A DNA stretch of 38,599 nucleotides from an uncultured Parafilimonas sp. (GTDB taxonomy: Bacteria > Bacteroidota > Bacteroidia > Chitinophagales > Chitinophagaceae). The DNA lies in assembly GCA_937892395.1 (NCBI GenBank), contig CALAGJ010000185.1, forward strand, positions 1 through 38,599, written 5' to 3'. Below are positions 7,924 to 17,227 of the stretch, one piece after another. The position numbers and the translations under genes are program-made. Every line of letters begins with the position of its first letter. Within the stretch, counting starts at the first letter, position 1. Below the pieces are notes generated by a model, which saw only the letters and a list, made by a program, of their open reading frames with translations, was not told where the DNA came from and did no database searches.

Positions 7924-9075
7924 ATGCTGAGTCAAGAAGCAAAACATTTACATATTATAGACTTAGATGTACCCTATCCTGTAGATTATGGTGGTGTATA
8001 TGATTTGTTTTATAAATTACCTTTTCTGCAAAAAGAAGGTGTGCAGATACATCTACACTGTTTTACCCGAGATCGTAAACCACAGCCCATACTCAATCAA
8101 TATTGTGCATCAGTTCATTATTACCAGCGCAAAACGGGTTTAAAAAGTATTGCCAAAGTGGAGCCTTATATTGTGGCCAGCAGGCAATGTGAAGAGCTTA
8201 CCCAAAGACTTTTGGAGGATGATTATCCAATCCTGATGGAGGGTGTGCACTGTACTGCTATTACAAATGATATTAGGTTTAAAGATAGAAGGTTGTTTGT
8301 ACGACTGCACAATGTGGAGCATCATTATTATGAGCAACTACATACCAATAGTTCTAATTTTTTAAAGAAATTATTTTTTAAAAATGAAAGCAGACTACTC
8401 CAAAAATATGAAACTGCTTTAATCAATAAAGCCACGGCATTCTGGACCGTAACCCGCAGCGACGAATGGTATTTTAGAAATAAACTAAATTGTAAAACAG
8501 TTGACTATCTGCCCTTATTTATACCGCCTTGGCAGCTTGTGCCACTGCAAGGTATGGGTACTTATTGCTTGTATCAAGCCAATTTAGAAGTGCCGGAAAA
8601 TGAAGTGGTGGCTCATTGGCTTTTAGACGAGGTTTTTTCAAAGATTGAAACGCCTTTGGTCATTGCAGGAAAAAATCCATCGGCTGCATTAGAAGACAAA
8701 GCACATCAGCATATTCACACTTGCTTGGTAGCAAATCCTACAGAGCAGCAAATGCAGGAAATGATTGCAAAAGCACATATCAATGTATTGCCGTCTTTTA
8801 GTAATACAGGCATTAAAATAAAACTGCTTAATGCACTCTACAATGGGAGGCATTGTGTTGTTAATAAAAATATGGTGAGTGGCCTTGGTGTGGATGCCAC
8901 TTGCTCAATAGCTGAAGATGCGGTAGCATTGGTTGAATTATTACCCCGTTTATTTGAAAAGCCTTTTGATGAAAATGATTTTCAAAAAAGAAAAACATGC
9001 ATGGAAAATCAGTTTAATAATACCCACTCAGCCCGGCAAATGGTAACTTGGATTTGGGATACCTACAATAAATAA
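7924..9075 (+). CDS. Glycosyltransferase, second of a pair
   Basis: The 383-residue product has the two-domain layout of a GT-B glycosyltransferase. The N-terminal part contains DVPYPVDYGGVYDLFYK, the nucleotide-side loop seen in this group. The middle has VRLHNVEHHYYEQL, and the C-terminal domain has NTGIKIKLLNALYNGRHCVV, equivalent to the donor-binding helix. No membrane segment is seen. It begins 5 nt after the preceding glycosyltransferase and ends 18 nt from the convergent asd gene. Specificity cannot be inferred. A role in cell-surface polysaccharide or lipid glycosylation is a guess from context. Confidence 0.75.
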   Translation: MLSQEAKHLHIIDLDVPYPVDYGGVYDLFYKLPFLQKEGVQIHLHCFTRDRKPQPILNQYCASVHYYQRKTGLKSIAKVEPYIVASRQCEELTQRLLEDDYPILMEGVHCTAITNDIRFKDRRLFVRLHNVEHHYYEQLHTNSSNFLKKLFFKNESRLLQKYETALINKATAFWTVTRSDEWYFRNKLNCKTVDYLPLFIPPWQLVPLQGMGTYCLYQANLEVPENEVVAHWLLDEVFSKIETPLVIAGKNPSAALEDKAHQHIHTCLVANPTEQQMQEMIAKAHINVLPSFSNTGIKIKLLNALYNGRHCVVNKNMVSGLGVDATCSIAEDAVALVELLPRLFEKPFDENDFQKRKTCMENQFNNTHSARQMVTWIWDTYNK

Positions 9076-9093
9076 ATTATTTTGTGATGCAAC

Positions 9094-10089
9094 TTATAAG
9101 AGGCTATTTGCTGTAAGATATTCAGCAATCTGTATAGCGTTTGTAGCTGCTCCCTTTCTAAGGTTATCGCTCACTATCCACATATTTAATGTATTGGGCT
9201 GTGTCTCATCTCTTCGTATGCGTCCTACAAAAACTTCATCCTTATCATGCGCCCATAAAGGCATTGGATAGATTTGCGCAGCCGTATCATCTTGTACAAT
9301 TACACCGGGAGCATTGCGCAGCAAATCCCTTATTTCATCTATCTCAAAATCATATTCAAATTCAATATTTACACTTTCACTATGGCCACCAATTACGGGT
9401 ATGCGAACAGTAGTAGCAGTGAGACGAATACTTTCATCACGCATAATCTTAGCAGTTTCATTCACCATTTTCATTTCTTCTTTCGTATATCCATTGTTTA
9501 AAAAAACATCTATCTGTGGTATAGCATTTAAGTCAATGGAATATTTATAAGCCATAGGTCCATTTTCACCTTTTCGCTCATTCATCAATTGATCAACTGC
9601 TGCCTTGCCTGTACCGGTTACACTTTGATACGTACTTACAACCACCCGCTTGATGGTATATTTTTGATGCAATGGATTTAATGCAACTACCATTTGTATG
9701 GTACTACAATTTGGGTTTGCAATTATCTTATCATTTTCTGTGAGCACATCTGCATTTACTTCAGGCACTACCAATTTGATATCAGGATGCATCCGCCAGG
9801 CACTACTGTTATCTATGACGGTAATTCCTGCTTCCGCAAATTTTGGTGCCCAGGCCAAACTGGTACTGCCACCAGCCGAAAATATAGCAACAGCCGGCTT
9901 TTGTGCTATAGCATCATCCATACTGACTACTTTATATCCCTTACCCTTAAATATAATTTCCTTGCCAACCGACCGCTCAGATGCTACAGGAATAATTTCC
10001 GAAACAGGAAAATTTCTTTCTTCCAACACCTGAAGCATTTTTGTGCCTACTAACCCGGTGGCACCCACCACAGCTACTTTCATTATCAT
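9094..10089 (-). CDS. asd: Aspartate-semialdehyde dehydrogenase
   Basis: The enzyme reduces aspartyl phosphate to aspartate semialdehyde with NADPH, the branch point to lysine/diaminopimelate, threonine and methionine. The 331-residue protein has the N-terminal nucleotide loop VAVVGATGLVGTKML, the catalytic Cys128 in NPNCSTIQ, and the conserved RIPVIGGHSESVNIEFE with the active-site His. Length is standard. The sequence ATG-ATA-ATG offers two starts two codons apart (10089 or 10083); the second gives the family-typical MKVAVVGATG. It is monocistronic and convergent with the glycosyltransferase. Diaminopimelate supply links it loosely to the cell-wall genes nearby. Confidence 0.96.
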   Translation of the reverse strand: MIMKVAVVGATGLVGTKMLQVLEERNFPVSEIIPVASERSVGKEIIFKGKGYKVVSMDDAIAQKPAVAIFSAGGSTSLAWAPKFAEAGITVIDNSSAWRMHPDIKLVVPEVNADVLTENDKIIANPNCSTIQMVVALNPLHQKYTIKRVVVSTYQSVTGTGKAAVDQLMNERKGENGPMAYKYSIDLNAIPQIDVFLNNGYTKEEMKMVNETAKIMRDESIRLTATTVRIPVIGGHSESVNIEFEYDFEIDEIRDLLRNAPGVIVQDDTAAQIYPMPLWAHDKDEVFVGRIRRDETQPNTLNMWIVSDNLRKGAATNAIQIAEYLTANSLL

Positions 10090-10214
10090 TTTATTTCGAT
10101 GCGAAAGTATATCCTCTTCATATCTCTTCGAAACATTTTATTCATCAATCTGCAATTATTTTTTTTAACAAATACCTTTTCAATTCTTAGGCATTAATTA
10201 GTAAATAAAAATGT

Positions 10215-10910
10215 ATGCAAAAAATACTTGTGTCAATTTTATGCAGTACCATATTTCTACTAACTTCATGCGATGAAGAAATTGGGAATAGCAAAGATGT
10301 GAATCAAGAAACCATCTATTTTGAGTATTCAATTACACAGGATGCAAAGAATGATGCCGAACTGGTGTTGAGGTTTCGTTTTGCGGGGCCTAACGGCACT
10401 ACATTGATTTTAAATAAGCCAAGTGAAATAAGGTTTGATAGTATGCCTTTACATTTAGATAGTACAGAAAGTATGGGTGCGTACTATGCTAAGACTATAT
10501 CCTACAATCAATTAAATGGCAATCACGAAATATTATTTACTGGTATAGATGGTAAACAATATGCCAATAAGTTCCAATGGCAAAACATGTACTGCAAAAC
10601 TGAGTTGCCACAAAGCATAAGTCAGGAAGATGTTTTTATAGCTATAGTAGGTGGCCTTGCAGGCAATGAATTATCGGTAAATATTAGTGATACCTCTTTT
10701 GATACTGATGATGCCGATCTGTATCTCCGCATATCAGATGGTGGATTGAAAATACCGGGTGATGCATTTGCTGCGCAAAAGGAAGGGCCAATCAGCATTT
10801 CAATAAATCATATCAGTGAAATACCGTTGGCGCAGACTACAAAGGAAGGCGGAAAATTAAATGTGAATCAGCAAATTGGTACACTAAAAACTAACTTGGT
10901 GCATAATTAA
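10215..10910 (+). CDS. Hypothetical lipoprotein
   Basis: I do not recognise a family. The 231-residue product starts with a lipoprotein signal: hydrophobic MQKILVSILCSTIFLLTSC with Cys19 as lipidation site, followed by acidic residues (DEE). This fits Bacteroidota surface lipoproteins, where acidic residues after the Cys favour export to the outer face. The rest is rich in alternating hydrophobic and polar residues and is probably all beta. It stands alone between asd (divergent) and a strong terminator at 11088-11128. Confidence 0.7.
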   Translation: MQKILVSILCSTIFLLTSCDEEIGNSKDVNQETIYFEYSITQDAKNDAELVLRFRFAGPNGTTLILNKPSEIRFDSMPLHLDSTESMGAYYAKTISYNQLNGNHEILFTGIDGKQYANKFQWQNMYCKTELPQSISQEDVFIAIVGGLAGNELSVNISDTSFDTDDADLYLRISDGGLKIPGDAFAAQKEGPISISINHISEIPLAQTTKEGGKLNVNQQIGTLKTNLVHN

Positions 10911-11087
10911 AAGATCATTGCTAAAGAAACTAATTATAGTGATAACGGGTCCCTGTAATTGAATCACTCTTTAATATAAAAAGGAATAAGTACTTTAGAA
11001 ATTATGATTTCCTATATTATGCTGCTATCAATGAATGGGTACTGAATATTGGTACACAGTTTGAATTTTATTGGAGCATATTAATAC

Positions 11088-11128
11088 AATAGGAGGGCCC
11101 CGCCTGCGGCTGGGCCCTCCTATTTTTC
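11088..11128 (+). terminator. Strong rho-independent terminator
   Basis: A 13-bp perfect stem (11088-11100 with 11112-11124, GC core GGAGGGCCC) encloses an 11-nt loop that can form a further GCC/GGC stem, followed by T residues at 11123-11127. It lies 177 nt after the lipoprotein stop and 9 nt before the end of the convergent T9SS gene. The GC content is far above the surroundings. The T tract favours the plus direction, but the stem could also stop minus-strand transcription. Confidence 0.8.
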
Positions 11129-11136
11129 AACAAAGC

Positions 11137-12741
11137 TTATTTGGTATAAATTAATTTTTGTTGAGCAACTAATTGGCCCCTAAGGCTTACTGTTACAACA
11201 TACAGACCAGACTGTACAGCAGGTAGTTGAAATGTGGTAATTACATTTGCTGAAATTTGTTTTAGCCCTACAATTTCACCTTGCATATTCATCAGTTTTG
11301 CCTCATATTTTTCTTTGTCAGTAGCATTCGATGTTAATGTAACCTGTAGTGTATTGCTATTGGCAAAATAGCTTTGAAGTTGATGCATCACTTTATCCGC
11401 TATTATAGTTTCAGGTGCAGCTGTGCCACATCTTACTTCCTCCGTGGTTATGGATGGCGAATTGATGATCACACTACTATTTGTAAGTGCGCTATTGCCT
11501 ACATAATAGGATGCATTTACAACAGAATTAAATTCAGGCGATACACGAGTATAAGTAATTGATGCCGGTTGACATGCTGATGCCAGATTGCCGCTTGAGT
11601 TTGTATGTACAACATATATATCGGACAATACATTACTTGGATCTGAAGTGCCCGCAAATGCATATCCACCCTGTATGGTGAGTTTTAAATCATTTACATC
11701 ACTATGACCATAGTATTCTTTGGCAAAAGTTACTGTTCCTAAAGAGTTCAATTTCATTATAAAAGCATCATTTAACACACTGGGGTTATAGTTTGCTCCG
11801 GCTACAATTATATTTCCAGCAGCATCAGATACAACAGCCTGTCCATTCAACTCATTCACACCTACATTCGTATATTTATAGGCCCATGTTATTGCCCCGG
11901 CCGTGGTTACTTTAAAGGTAAGGTTATCATCCCCATTGTTCTCTTCACCTGTTACTACATATCCTCCTGTGGTGGGTGCTATTCCAAAGCCTCCACTATA
12001 AGCTGTACTAAAAAAGTCATAGACTTTTGCCAGCGTTACCGAGCCCGTACTACTCATTTTAAAAATTACAGGTTTGCTCAGTCCACCTTCGCTCACATAT
12101 CCCGTAATCACACATCCACTGTCTGAAGTTACTTTTAAATCCCTAAAAATATATTCATTTCCTGTTGTGTTATGTCCTATTCTTTTTTGCCAAATTGTAG
12201 TACCAGTTGCACTTAGTTTTATAACTAGCTGTTCATCTGAATTGTAATCACTTGCCAGCACATAAAATGATGGAGTAGATGTGGCACTACTATATACCGG
12301 TTTTATTCTTTGCACCAGCATACTGGGACTTGCTTTGGTAAGTTTTCTTCCCCATGCCACTGTACCATTATTATTGAGCCTTGCCACAAAAATGCTGGAT
12401 GATGCGCCAATCAAGGCAATATATCCATCCTTATTTCCAGTTGTATTTCTTACCGCTTCTACGTACTGAATTTCGGCATCCGGTTGTCCGGGTAAATTGT
12501 ATTGGCGGGCCCAATCATAAGATCCGTTTTTTCGAAGATGAATACAGGCAGGAAAATCTTTTCCATAAAAACTATTTCTATAACTCCCCCCAACCAAGTA
12601 AGTGCTATCCAACTGTTGTGTTATAGTATTACCAAATTCTCGAGGATCGGCTTTTCCTAAAATATTTGAAAAATTTTGCGCTGATACTTGAATTGCAAAG
12701 CAAAGGCAAATTGCTACAGTTAATAGTCTAATTTTTAGCAT
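11137..12741 (-). CDS. Secreted repeat protein with T9SS C-terminal sorting domain
   Basis: The 534-residue protein has an N-terminal signal peptide (hydrophobic core LLTVAICLCFAIQV, likely cut after VSA). The body consists of repeated units of 45-60 residues with patterns such as YIALIGASSS, YVVTGEENNG and YAFAGTSD, which suggest a beta-propeller fold. The last 80 residues (about 455-534) form a type A T9SS sorting domain: LMNMQGEIVGLKQ, then LPAVQSGLYVVTVSLRGQ and a basic end. Such proteins cross the outer membrane by the gliding-type secretion system and are often attached to the surface. No enzymatic motif is seen. Confidence 0.85.
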   Translation of the reverse strand: MLKIRLLTVAICLCFAIQVSAQNFSNILGKADPREFGNTITQQLDSTYLVGGSYRNSFYGKDFPACIHLRKNGSYDWARQYNLPGQPDAEIQYVEAVRNTTGNKDGYIALIGASSSIFVARLNNNGTVAWGRKLTKASPSMLVQRIKPVYSSATSTPSFYVLASDYNSDEQLVIKLSATGTTIWQKRIGHNTTGNEYIFRDLKVTSDSGCVITGYVSEGGLSKPVIFKMSSTGSVTLAKVYDFFSTAYSGGFGIAPTTGGYVVTGEENNGDDNLTFKVTTAGAITWAYKYTNVGVNELNGQAVVSDAAGNIIVAGANYNPSVLNDAFIMKLNSLGTVTFAKEYYGHSDVNDLKLTIQGGYAFAGTSDPSNVLSDIYVVHTNSSGNLASACQPASITYTRVSPEFNSVVNASYYVGNSALTNSSVIINSPSITTEEVRCGTAAPETIIADKVMHQLQSYFANSNTLQVTLTSNATDKEKYEAKLMNMQGEIVGLKQISANVITTFQLPAVQSGLYVVTVSLRGQLVAQQKLIYTK

Positions 12742-13001
12742 TGTGTATATTTTAAAAATGAATAAATATTAATTTGATGCCTGCTCAAAACCAACCAAAT
12801 GAAATATTAAAAAAAGATAAATACATGGTATTCAATATGTCATCATATTATTAAGAATACAGGCAAATAACAGTCTGATAAAATCTTTTACTATCAAAAA
12901 GCAGCGGTGTGTAAAGGTAAAATATTTACTCTGATAAAATCAAAATTTTCTCATCAACAGAGCCTATTAATTCGGCCCATTTATGCTTACCTTGCAGCGG
13001 T

Positions 13002-14807
13002 ATGGATAATTTTATTGTATCTGCCAGAAAATATCGACCTCAAACATTTGATACGGTTGTGGGTCAGCAGCATATTACCACCACATTAAAGAATGCAATC
13101 CGTCAAAATCAACTGGCACATGCATTTTTATTTTGTGGCCCAAGGGGTGTGGGCAAAACCACCTGTGCAAGAATATTAGCCAAAACCATAAACTGTGAAA
13201 ATCTACAACCGGATAGTGAAGCCTGTGACCATTGCAATAGTTGTATGAGTTTTAATGATGGCGCTTCGCTGAATATACATGAGCTGGATGCGGCCAGCAA
13301 TAATTCTGTGGATGATATAAGATCTTTAGTAGAACAGGTGCGCTTTGTACCACAGGCAGGTAAATACAAAGTATATATTGTAGATGAGGTACACATGCTG
13401 AGTAGTAGTGCCTTTAATGCATTTTTAAAAACATTAGAAGAGCCTCCTCATTATGCCATCTTCATTTTGGCAACTACAGAAAAGCATAAAATATTACCAA
13501 CCATTTTAAGCCGTTGTCAGATATTTGATTTTAGACGCATTACTCTAAAAGATACCGTAGATCATTTAGCAGCAATAACCAAAAAAGAAGATATAGAAGC
13601 AGAGCGAACTGCACTGCAAGTAATAGCACAAAAAAGTGAAGGTTGTATGCGGGATGCCCTGAGCATCATGGATAAAATCGTAAGCTTTTCAAATGGTGAA
13701 ATTACTTACACAAATACATTAGAGCATCTAAATATTTTGGATGATGCGTACTTCTTTAAATTAATGGAACACCTGCAGCAAGAAGACTTGCCTGCCACAT
13801 TGTTGCTCTATGATGAAATAAATAATAAGGGATTTGAAGGCGATCAACTGCTGAATGGATTTGCAGAATTTATTCGAAATATACTTGTAGCATCAGATGA
13901 AAAAACATTGGCATTGCTTCAAATTGTGGAAGGATTTGAATTGAAGTATAAAGAAACAGCGGCCAATGCATCGCAGGCATTTTGCCTTAGTGCTTTGAAT
14001 ATTTTGAATGAAGCGGAAATAAATTTTAGGTCTGCACGAAATAAGAAACTTCATACCGAGCTTACACTCATTAAGCTTTGCTATTTGCAGCAAGCCATTG
14101 CGCTTAGCACTACAGATCAAAAAATTGTACAGCAAAAAAAGCTACAATCTACTGCAATAGTTCGATCCAGAAAGGTACTGCCCATAGAAATTAAAAAAGC
14201 ACTTGCTGCTGAACCTGCTAAGCTAATTGTTGAAGAACAAAAAGTTATTGCAAAGATTCAAACAGAACCTGTACAACAAGCCAACTCAATCATTCCGAAG
14301 GAAGAAAAAAAAGCACAAACAATTGTTCAACAATACACAACCCAAAAATCAAATGGTAAAAGTTTATTGGATAATTTAAGAGACCGATATGGGGCTGCTT
14401 ATGAAATAAAAGAAATAAAAGAAGCGGAAGCCCTTACTCTGTCAAGGCTTCGTGAGTTGTGGCAACAGTATGGACAACAATTGGAAACACAGCAAAAGCA
14501 TACCGCAGCCAATACTTTTAAAACTGCTGATCTCGAAATTGTAGCAGATAATGCATATACCGTAAAAGTAAAATCGCTTACACAACAAAAATTTATTGAG
14601 CAGGAAAAGACCATGTTGAATGACCTTATTTTTAATGCATTCAACAACAATAGCATAAGATTTAAAATAGTGGTAGAAGAAACTTCTACTGCTGAGGTGC
14701 CATTACAAATATTGCTAAATAGTAAGCAGCGCTTTGATCATTTGGCACAGGATTATCCTTTGTTAATCGAACTAAAAAATAGACTTAATCTGGATATTGA
14801 ATATTAA
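13002..14807 (+). CDS. dnaX: DNA polymerase III subunit gamma/tau
   Basis: This is the clamp-loader ATPase of the replisome. The 601-residue protein has Walker A GPRGVGKT (46-53), four zinc-binding cysteines (C65, C75, C78, C81), a Walker B DEVH, and sensor-1 and SRC motifs (LATTEKHKILPTILSRC). Domain III follows, then a C-terminal tau-like extension rich in Gln, Lys and Ala (about 380-460) and a final structured part ending LKNRLNLDIEY. Length fits Bacteroidota DnaX. I see no obvious slippery heptamer with a following stem that would produce a short gamma form, though A-rich runs occur near 14135-14150. The gene has a 260-nt upstream gap and no operon partner. Confidence 0.96.
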   Translation: MDNFIVSARKYRPQTFDTVVGQQHITTTLKNAIRQNQLAHAFLFCGPRGVGKTTCARILAKTINCENLQPDSEACDHCNSCMSFNDGASLNIHELDAASNNSVDDIRSLVEQVRFVPQAGKYKVYIVDEVHMLSSSAFNAFLKTLEEPPHYAIFILATTEKHKILPTILSRCQIFDFRRITLKDTVDHLAAITKKEDIEAERTALQVIAQKSEGCMRDALSIMDKIVSFSNGEITYTNTLEHLNILDDAYFFKLMEHLQQEDLPATLLLYDEINNKGFEGDQLLNGFAEFIRNILVASDEKTLALLQIVEGFELKYKETAANASQAFCLSALNILNEAEINFRSARNKKLHTELTLIKLCYLQQAIALSTTDQKIVQQKKLQSTAIVRSRKVLPIEIKKALAAEPAKLIVEEQKVIAKIQTEPVQQANSIIPKEEKKAQTIVQQYTTQKSNGKSLLDNLRDRYGAAYEIKEIKEAEALTLSRLRELWQQYGQQLETQQKHTAANTFKTADLEIVADNAYTVKVKSLTQQKFIEQEKTMLNDLIFNAFNNNSIRFKIVVEETSTAEVPLQILLNSKQRFDHLAQDYPLLIELKNRLNLDIEY

Positions 14808-14925
14808 TCATCAGCAAGTTTGCCCATCCAATTTTTTGAAGTTTTACAATCATTCCATGCAATGACAATAGCAAAAAATCTGTGTGGTACAGTTATGATG
14901 ATATATGTATTGAATAGTCCGACTA

Positions 14926-14951
14926 AAATGATTCGCCGAAGGCGATGATTT
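14926..14951 (+). other. Small hairpin just upstream of the cytochrome gene
   Basis: TCGCC (14933-14937) and GGCGA (14941-14945) pair across a GAA loop, with weaker outer pairing AAAT/ATTT. It ends 11 nt before the cytochrome ATG. No T run follows on the plus strand, so it is not a standard terminator. It could be a leader structure that affects translation. Confidence 0.4.
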
Positions 14952-14962
14952 AAAAAAAATTA

Positions 14963-17191
14963 ATGAAAAAAATTATCATAGGCTCCACAATTCTTATTGC
15001 ACTTACAGTGTGGGTATGTTGTACCGATAAGTCTGAGGATGCATCCGCTGCCACCTACGCAGGAAGCAATACTTGCCAGAGTTGCCATGCTGCAGCGTAT
15101 AATGATTTTCTGAAAAGTGATCATGTAAAAGCAATGGATAGTGCAACGGACAAAACTGTAAAAGCAAATTTCAACAATAGCTCATTTAATTATTTTGGAA
15201 ATGTGACTACATTTTATAAAAAAGGGAATAGATTTTTTGCAAGTACTATAGACACAAGTGGTGCTGCTAAGGAATTTGAAATTGCATATACATTTGGATA
15301 CACCCCCCTTCAGCAATATGTTGTCAATTTTGATGATGGAAGAAAGCAGGTGCTACCTTTTTGTTGGGATACAAGGCCCGCAGATGCAGGTGGACAAAGA
15401 TGGTTTCATTTGTATGGCAATGAAGACATTAAGCCTACGGACGAATTGTTTTGGCAGCATTATAATCAGAACTGGAACTATATGTGTGCCGATTGTCATA
15501 CTACTGGTTTGAAACAAAATTTTGACATTGAAGCAAATACATTCAAAACAACTTATGCTGCTATGGGCGTAAACTGTGAAAGTTGCCATGGACCAGCCAG
15601 CAAACATTTGGCATGGACAAAAAATAAATCATCAAAAGATTTGTATAAAGGATTTGTATTTTCTTTAAAAGAAGATAATGTGAGCTGGGTAATGAATAAA
15701 GAAACAGGCATAGCAGCACGTACCACACCAAAGCAACACGATTTGCAGGTACAAACCTGTGCCAGATGCCATAGCCGCAGCATACCTACTACTGATGAGT
15801 ATAGTTTTGGACATGCCATCATGTGGAGCCATATTCCGGATAATGCAGGGCCTGAGGCCTTTTACATAGATGGTCAGCAAAAAGAAGAAGACTATGAACA
15901 TGCCTCTTTTTTGCAAAGTAAAATGTACGCAGCAGGAGTAACCTGTAGCAACTGTCATAATGCGCACAGTGGAGCATTAATACAGCCCGGAAATCTGCTT
16001 TGTGGCCAATGCCATTCACCAGAAAAATTTGACCAGCCTTCACATACCCATCACCAGGTTAATACAACTGGTGCATCTTGCGTAAGCTGCCACATGCCCG
16101 GAAAAAATTATATGCAAATTGATTATAGGGTAGATCATAGTATTCGCATACCACGTCCGGATCTTGGCGCCACTATTGGAAGCCCAGATGCTTGTACGCA
16201 ATGTCATAATAATGAAAACAAACAAAATATCATTGCTGCTTTTAATACGTGGTATGGTACTCAGCTACCACAAAAACCAGCGCACTACGGCAGCATACTG
16301 CATGCTATTAGAGCATATAAAGATTCTGCATATATACAGTACAATAAACTACTTACGGCAGCACAATATCCGGATATCATGAAGGCCACATCTTTTAGAT
16401 ATGCTGCACAATATCCTACCGCCGGAGTAATACAGGAAATACAAAAAAATTTAGAAAGCCCCAATGAGTTATTAAAGTATAGGGCATTAGAGAACTTGGG
16501 AAATTTTCCCGCAGATCAAGTGAGCACTTACCTAATGCCATTGCTACAAGATGCTGCACCCACTATTAGGATGGAGGCTGCACGTATTCTGGCTTCGGTG
16601 CAGGGCCAATTGACAGGAGTAAACAAAACTGCATTTGATCAGGCCATAGCAGCATACATTAAAGAGCAGAAAACGATGGGGAGCAGACCGGAAGCTTGTT
16701 TAAATTTAGGTGTTATTTATACTCAGCTTGGTCAGTATCAAGAAGCAGAAAAGTACTATGTAATGGGATTGAAGCGCTATCCAAATTTTCAAGCGTTATA
16801 CCTCAATATTGCAGATCTGTATAGAGCAGTAAAAAATGAAGATAATAGTAAGTTGTATTTAGATGCAGGCATAGAAAAATTTCCTTCAAATGCAGGTCTG
16901 CGGCAGGCTTTGGGATATTGGTATATCAGAAAAAATAAAGTAGATGAAGGTATTGCATCTTTAAAAAAGGCTTATGAAATAGATAAAAATGATGCTGAAT
17001 TTGTGTATAGTTATGCTATCGGATTATACAGCACAGCACATAAACAGGAAGGTATTCAGTTGCTCAAACAATTTCTTGCAGCTCACCCCAATGATCCAAC
17101 CATACTGAATGCACTTATTAGCATTTATCAGGGTGAAAAGCAGGATGCCAGTACATATCTCTCAATGAGGCAGAAAGTTTTTGGGTATTGA
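14963..17191 (+). CDS. Octaheme c-type cytochrome with HEAT and TPR repeats
   Basis: The 742-residue protein has an N-terminal export signal ending in VWVCCTD, which could be a lipobox. Eight CXXCH heme-binding motifs occur at residues 38, 175, 205, 266, 328, 347, 373 and 411. After the last one comes a HEAT-like helical part (about 480-550) and tetratricopeptide repeats (about 575-735, e.g. ACLNLGVIYTQLGQYQEAEKYY). The heme part resembles the cytochrome c554/octaheme group: paired motifs, extra His residues (HTHH, DHS) as distal ligands, and all-CXXCH with no CXXCK. It is therefore not a classic NrfA-like reductase. The TPR end suggests docking to a partner. No electron-transfer partner is encoded next to it. 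Role is inferred as periplasmic or surface electron transfer. Confidence 0.85.
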   Translation: MKKIIIGSTILIALTVWVCCTDKSEDASAATYAGSNTCQSCHAAAYNDFLKSDHVKAMDSATDKTVKANFNNSSFNYFGNVTTFYKKGNRFFASTIDTSGAAKEFEIAYTFGYTPLQQYVVNFDDGRKQVLPFCWDTRPADAGGQRWFHLYGNEDIKPTDELFWQHYNQNWNYMCADCHTTGLKQNFDIEANTFKTTYAAMGVNCESCHGPASKHLAWTKNKSSKDLYKGFVFSLKEDNVSWVMNKETGIAARTTPKQHDLQVQTCARCHSRSIPTTDEYSFGHAIMWSHIPDNAGPEAFYIDGQQKEEDYEHASFLQSKMYAAGVTCSNCHNAHSGALIQPGNLLCGQCHSPEKFDQPSHTHHQVNTTGASCVSCHMPGKNYMQIDYRVDHSIRIPRPDLGATIGSPDACTQCHNNENKQNIIAAFNTWYGTQLPQKPAHYGSILHAIRAYKDSAYIQYNKLLTAAQYPDIMKATSFRYAAQYPTAGVIQEIQKNLESPNELLKYRALENLGNFPADQVSTYLMPLLQDAAPTIRMEAARILASVQGQLTGVNKTAFDQAIAAYIKEQKTMGSRPEACLNLGVIYTQLGQYQEAEKYYVMGLKRYPNFQALYLNIADLYRAVKNEDNSKLYLDAGIEKFPSNAGLRQALGYWYIRKNKVDEGIASLKKAYEIDKNDAEFVYSYAIGLYSTAHKQEGIQLLKQFLAAHPNDPTILNALISIYQGEKQDASTYLSMRQKVFGY

Positions 17192-17227
17192 GTTCAATTT
17201 TGGATTAATAAATAAATGACTCAGTGT

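Noticed and set aside
14135..14150. Possible programmed frameshift site in dnaX
   Set aside because: An A-rich run is present, but there is no clear downstream stem and no stop in the -1 or +1 frame with the usual spacing that I could confirm.
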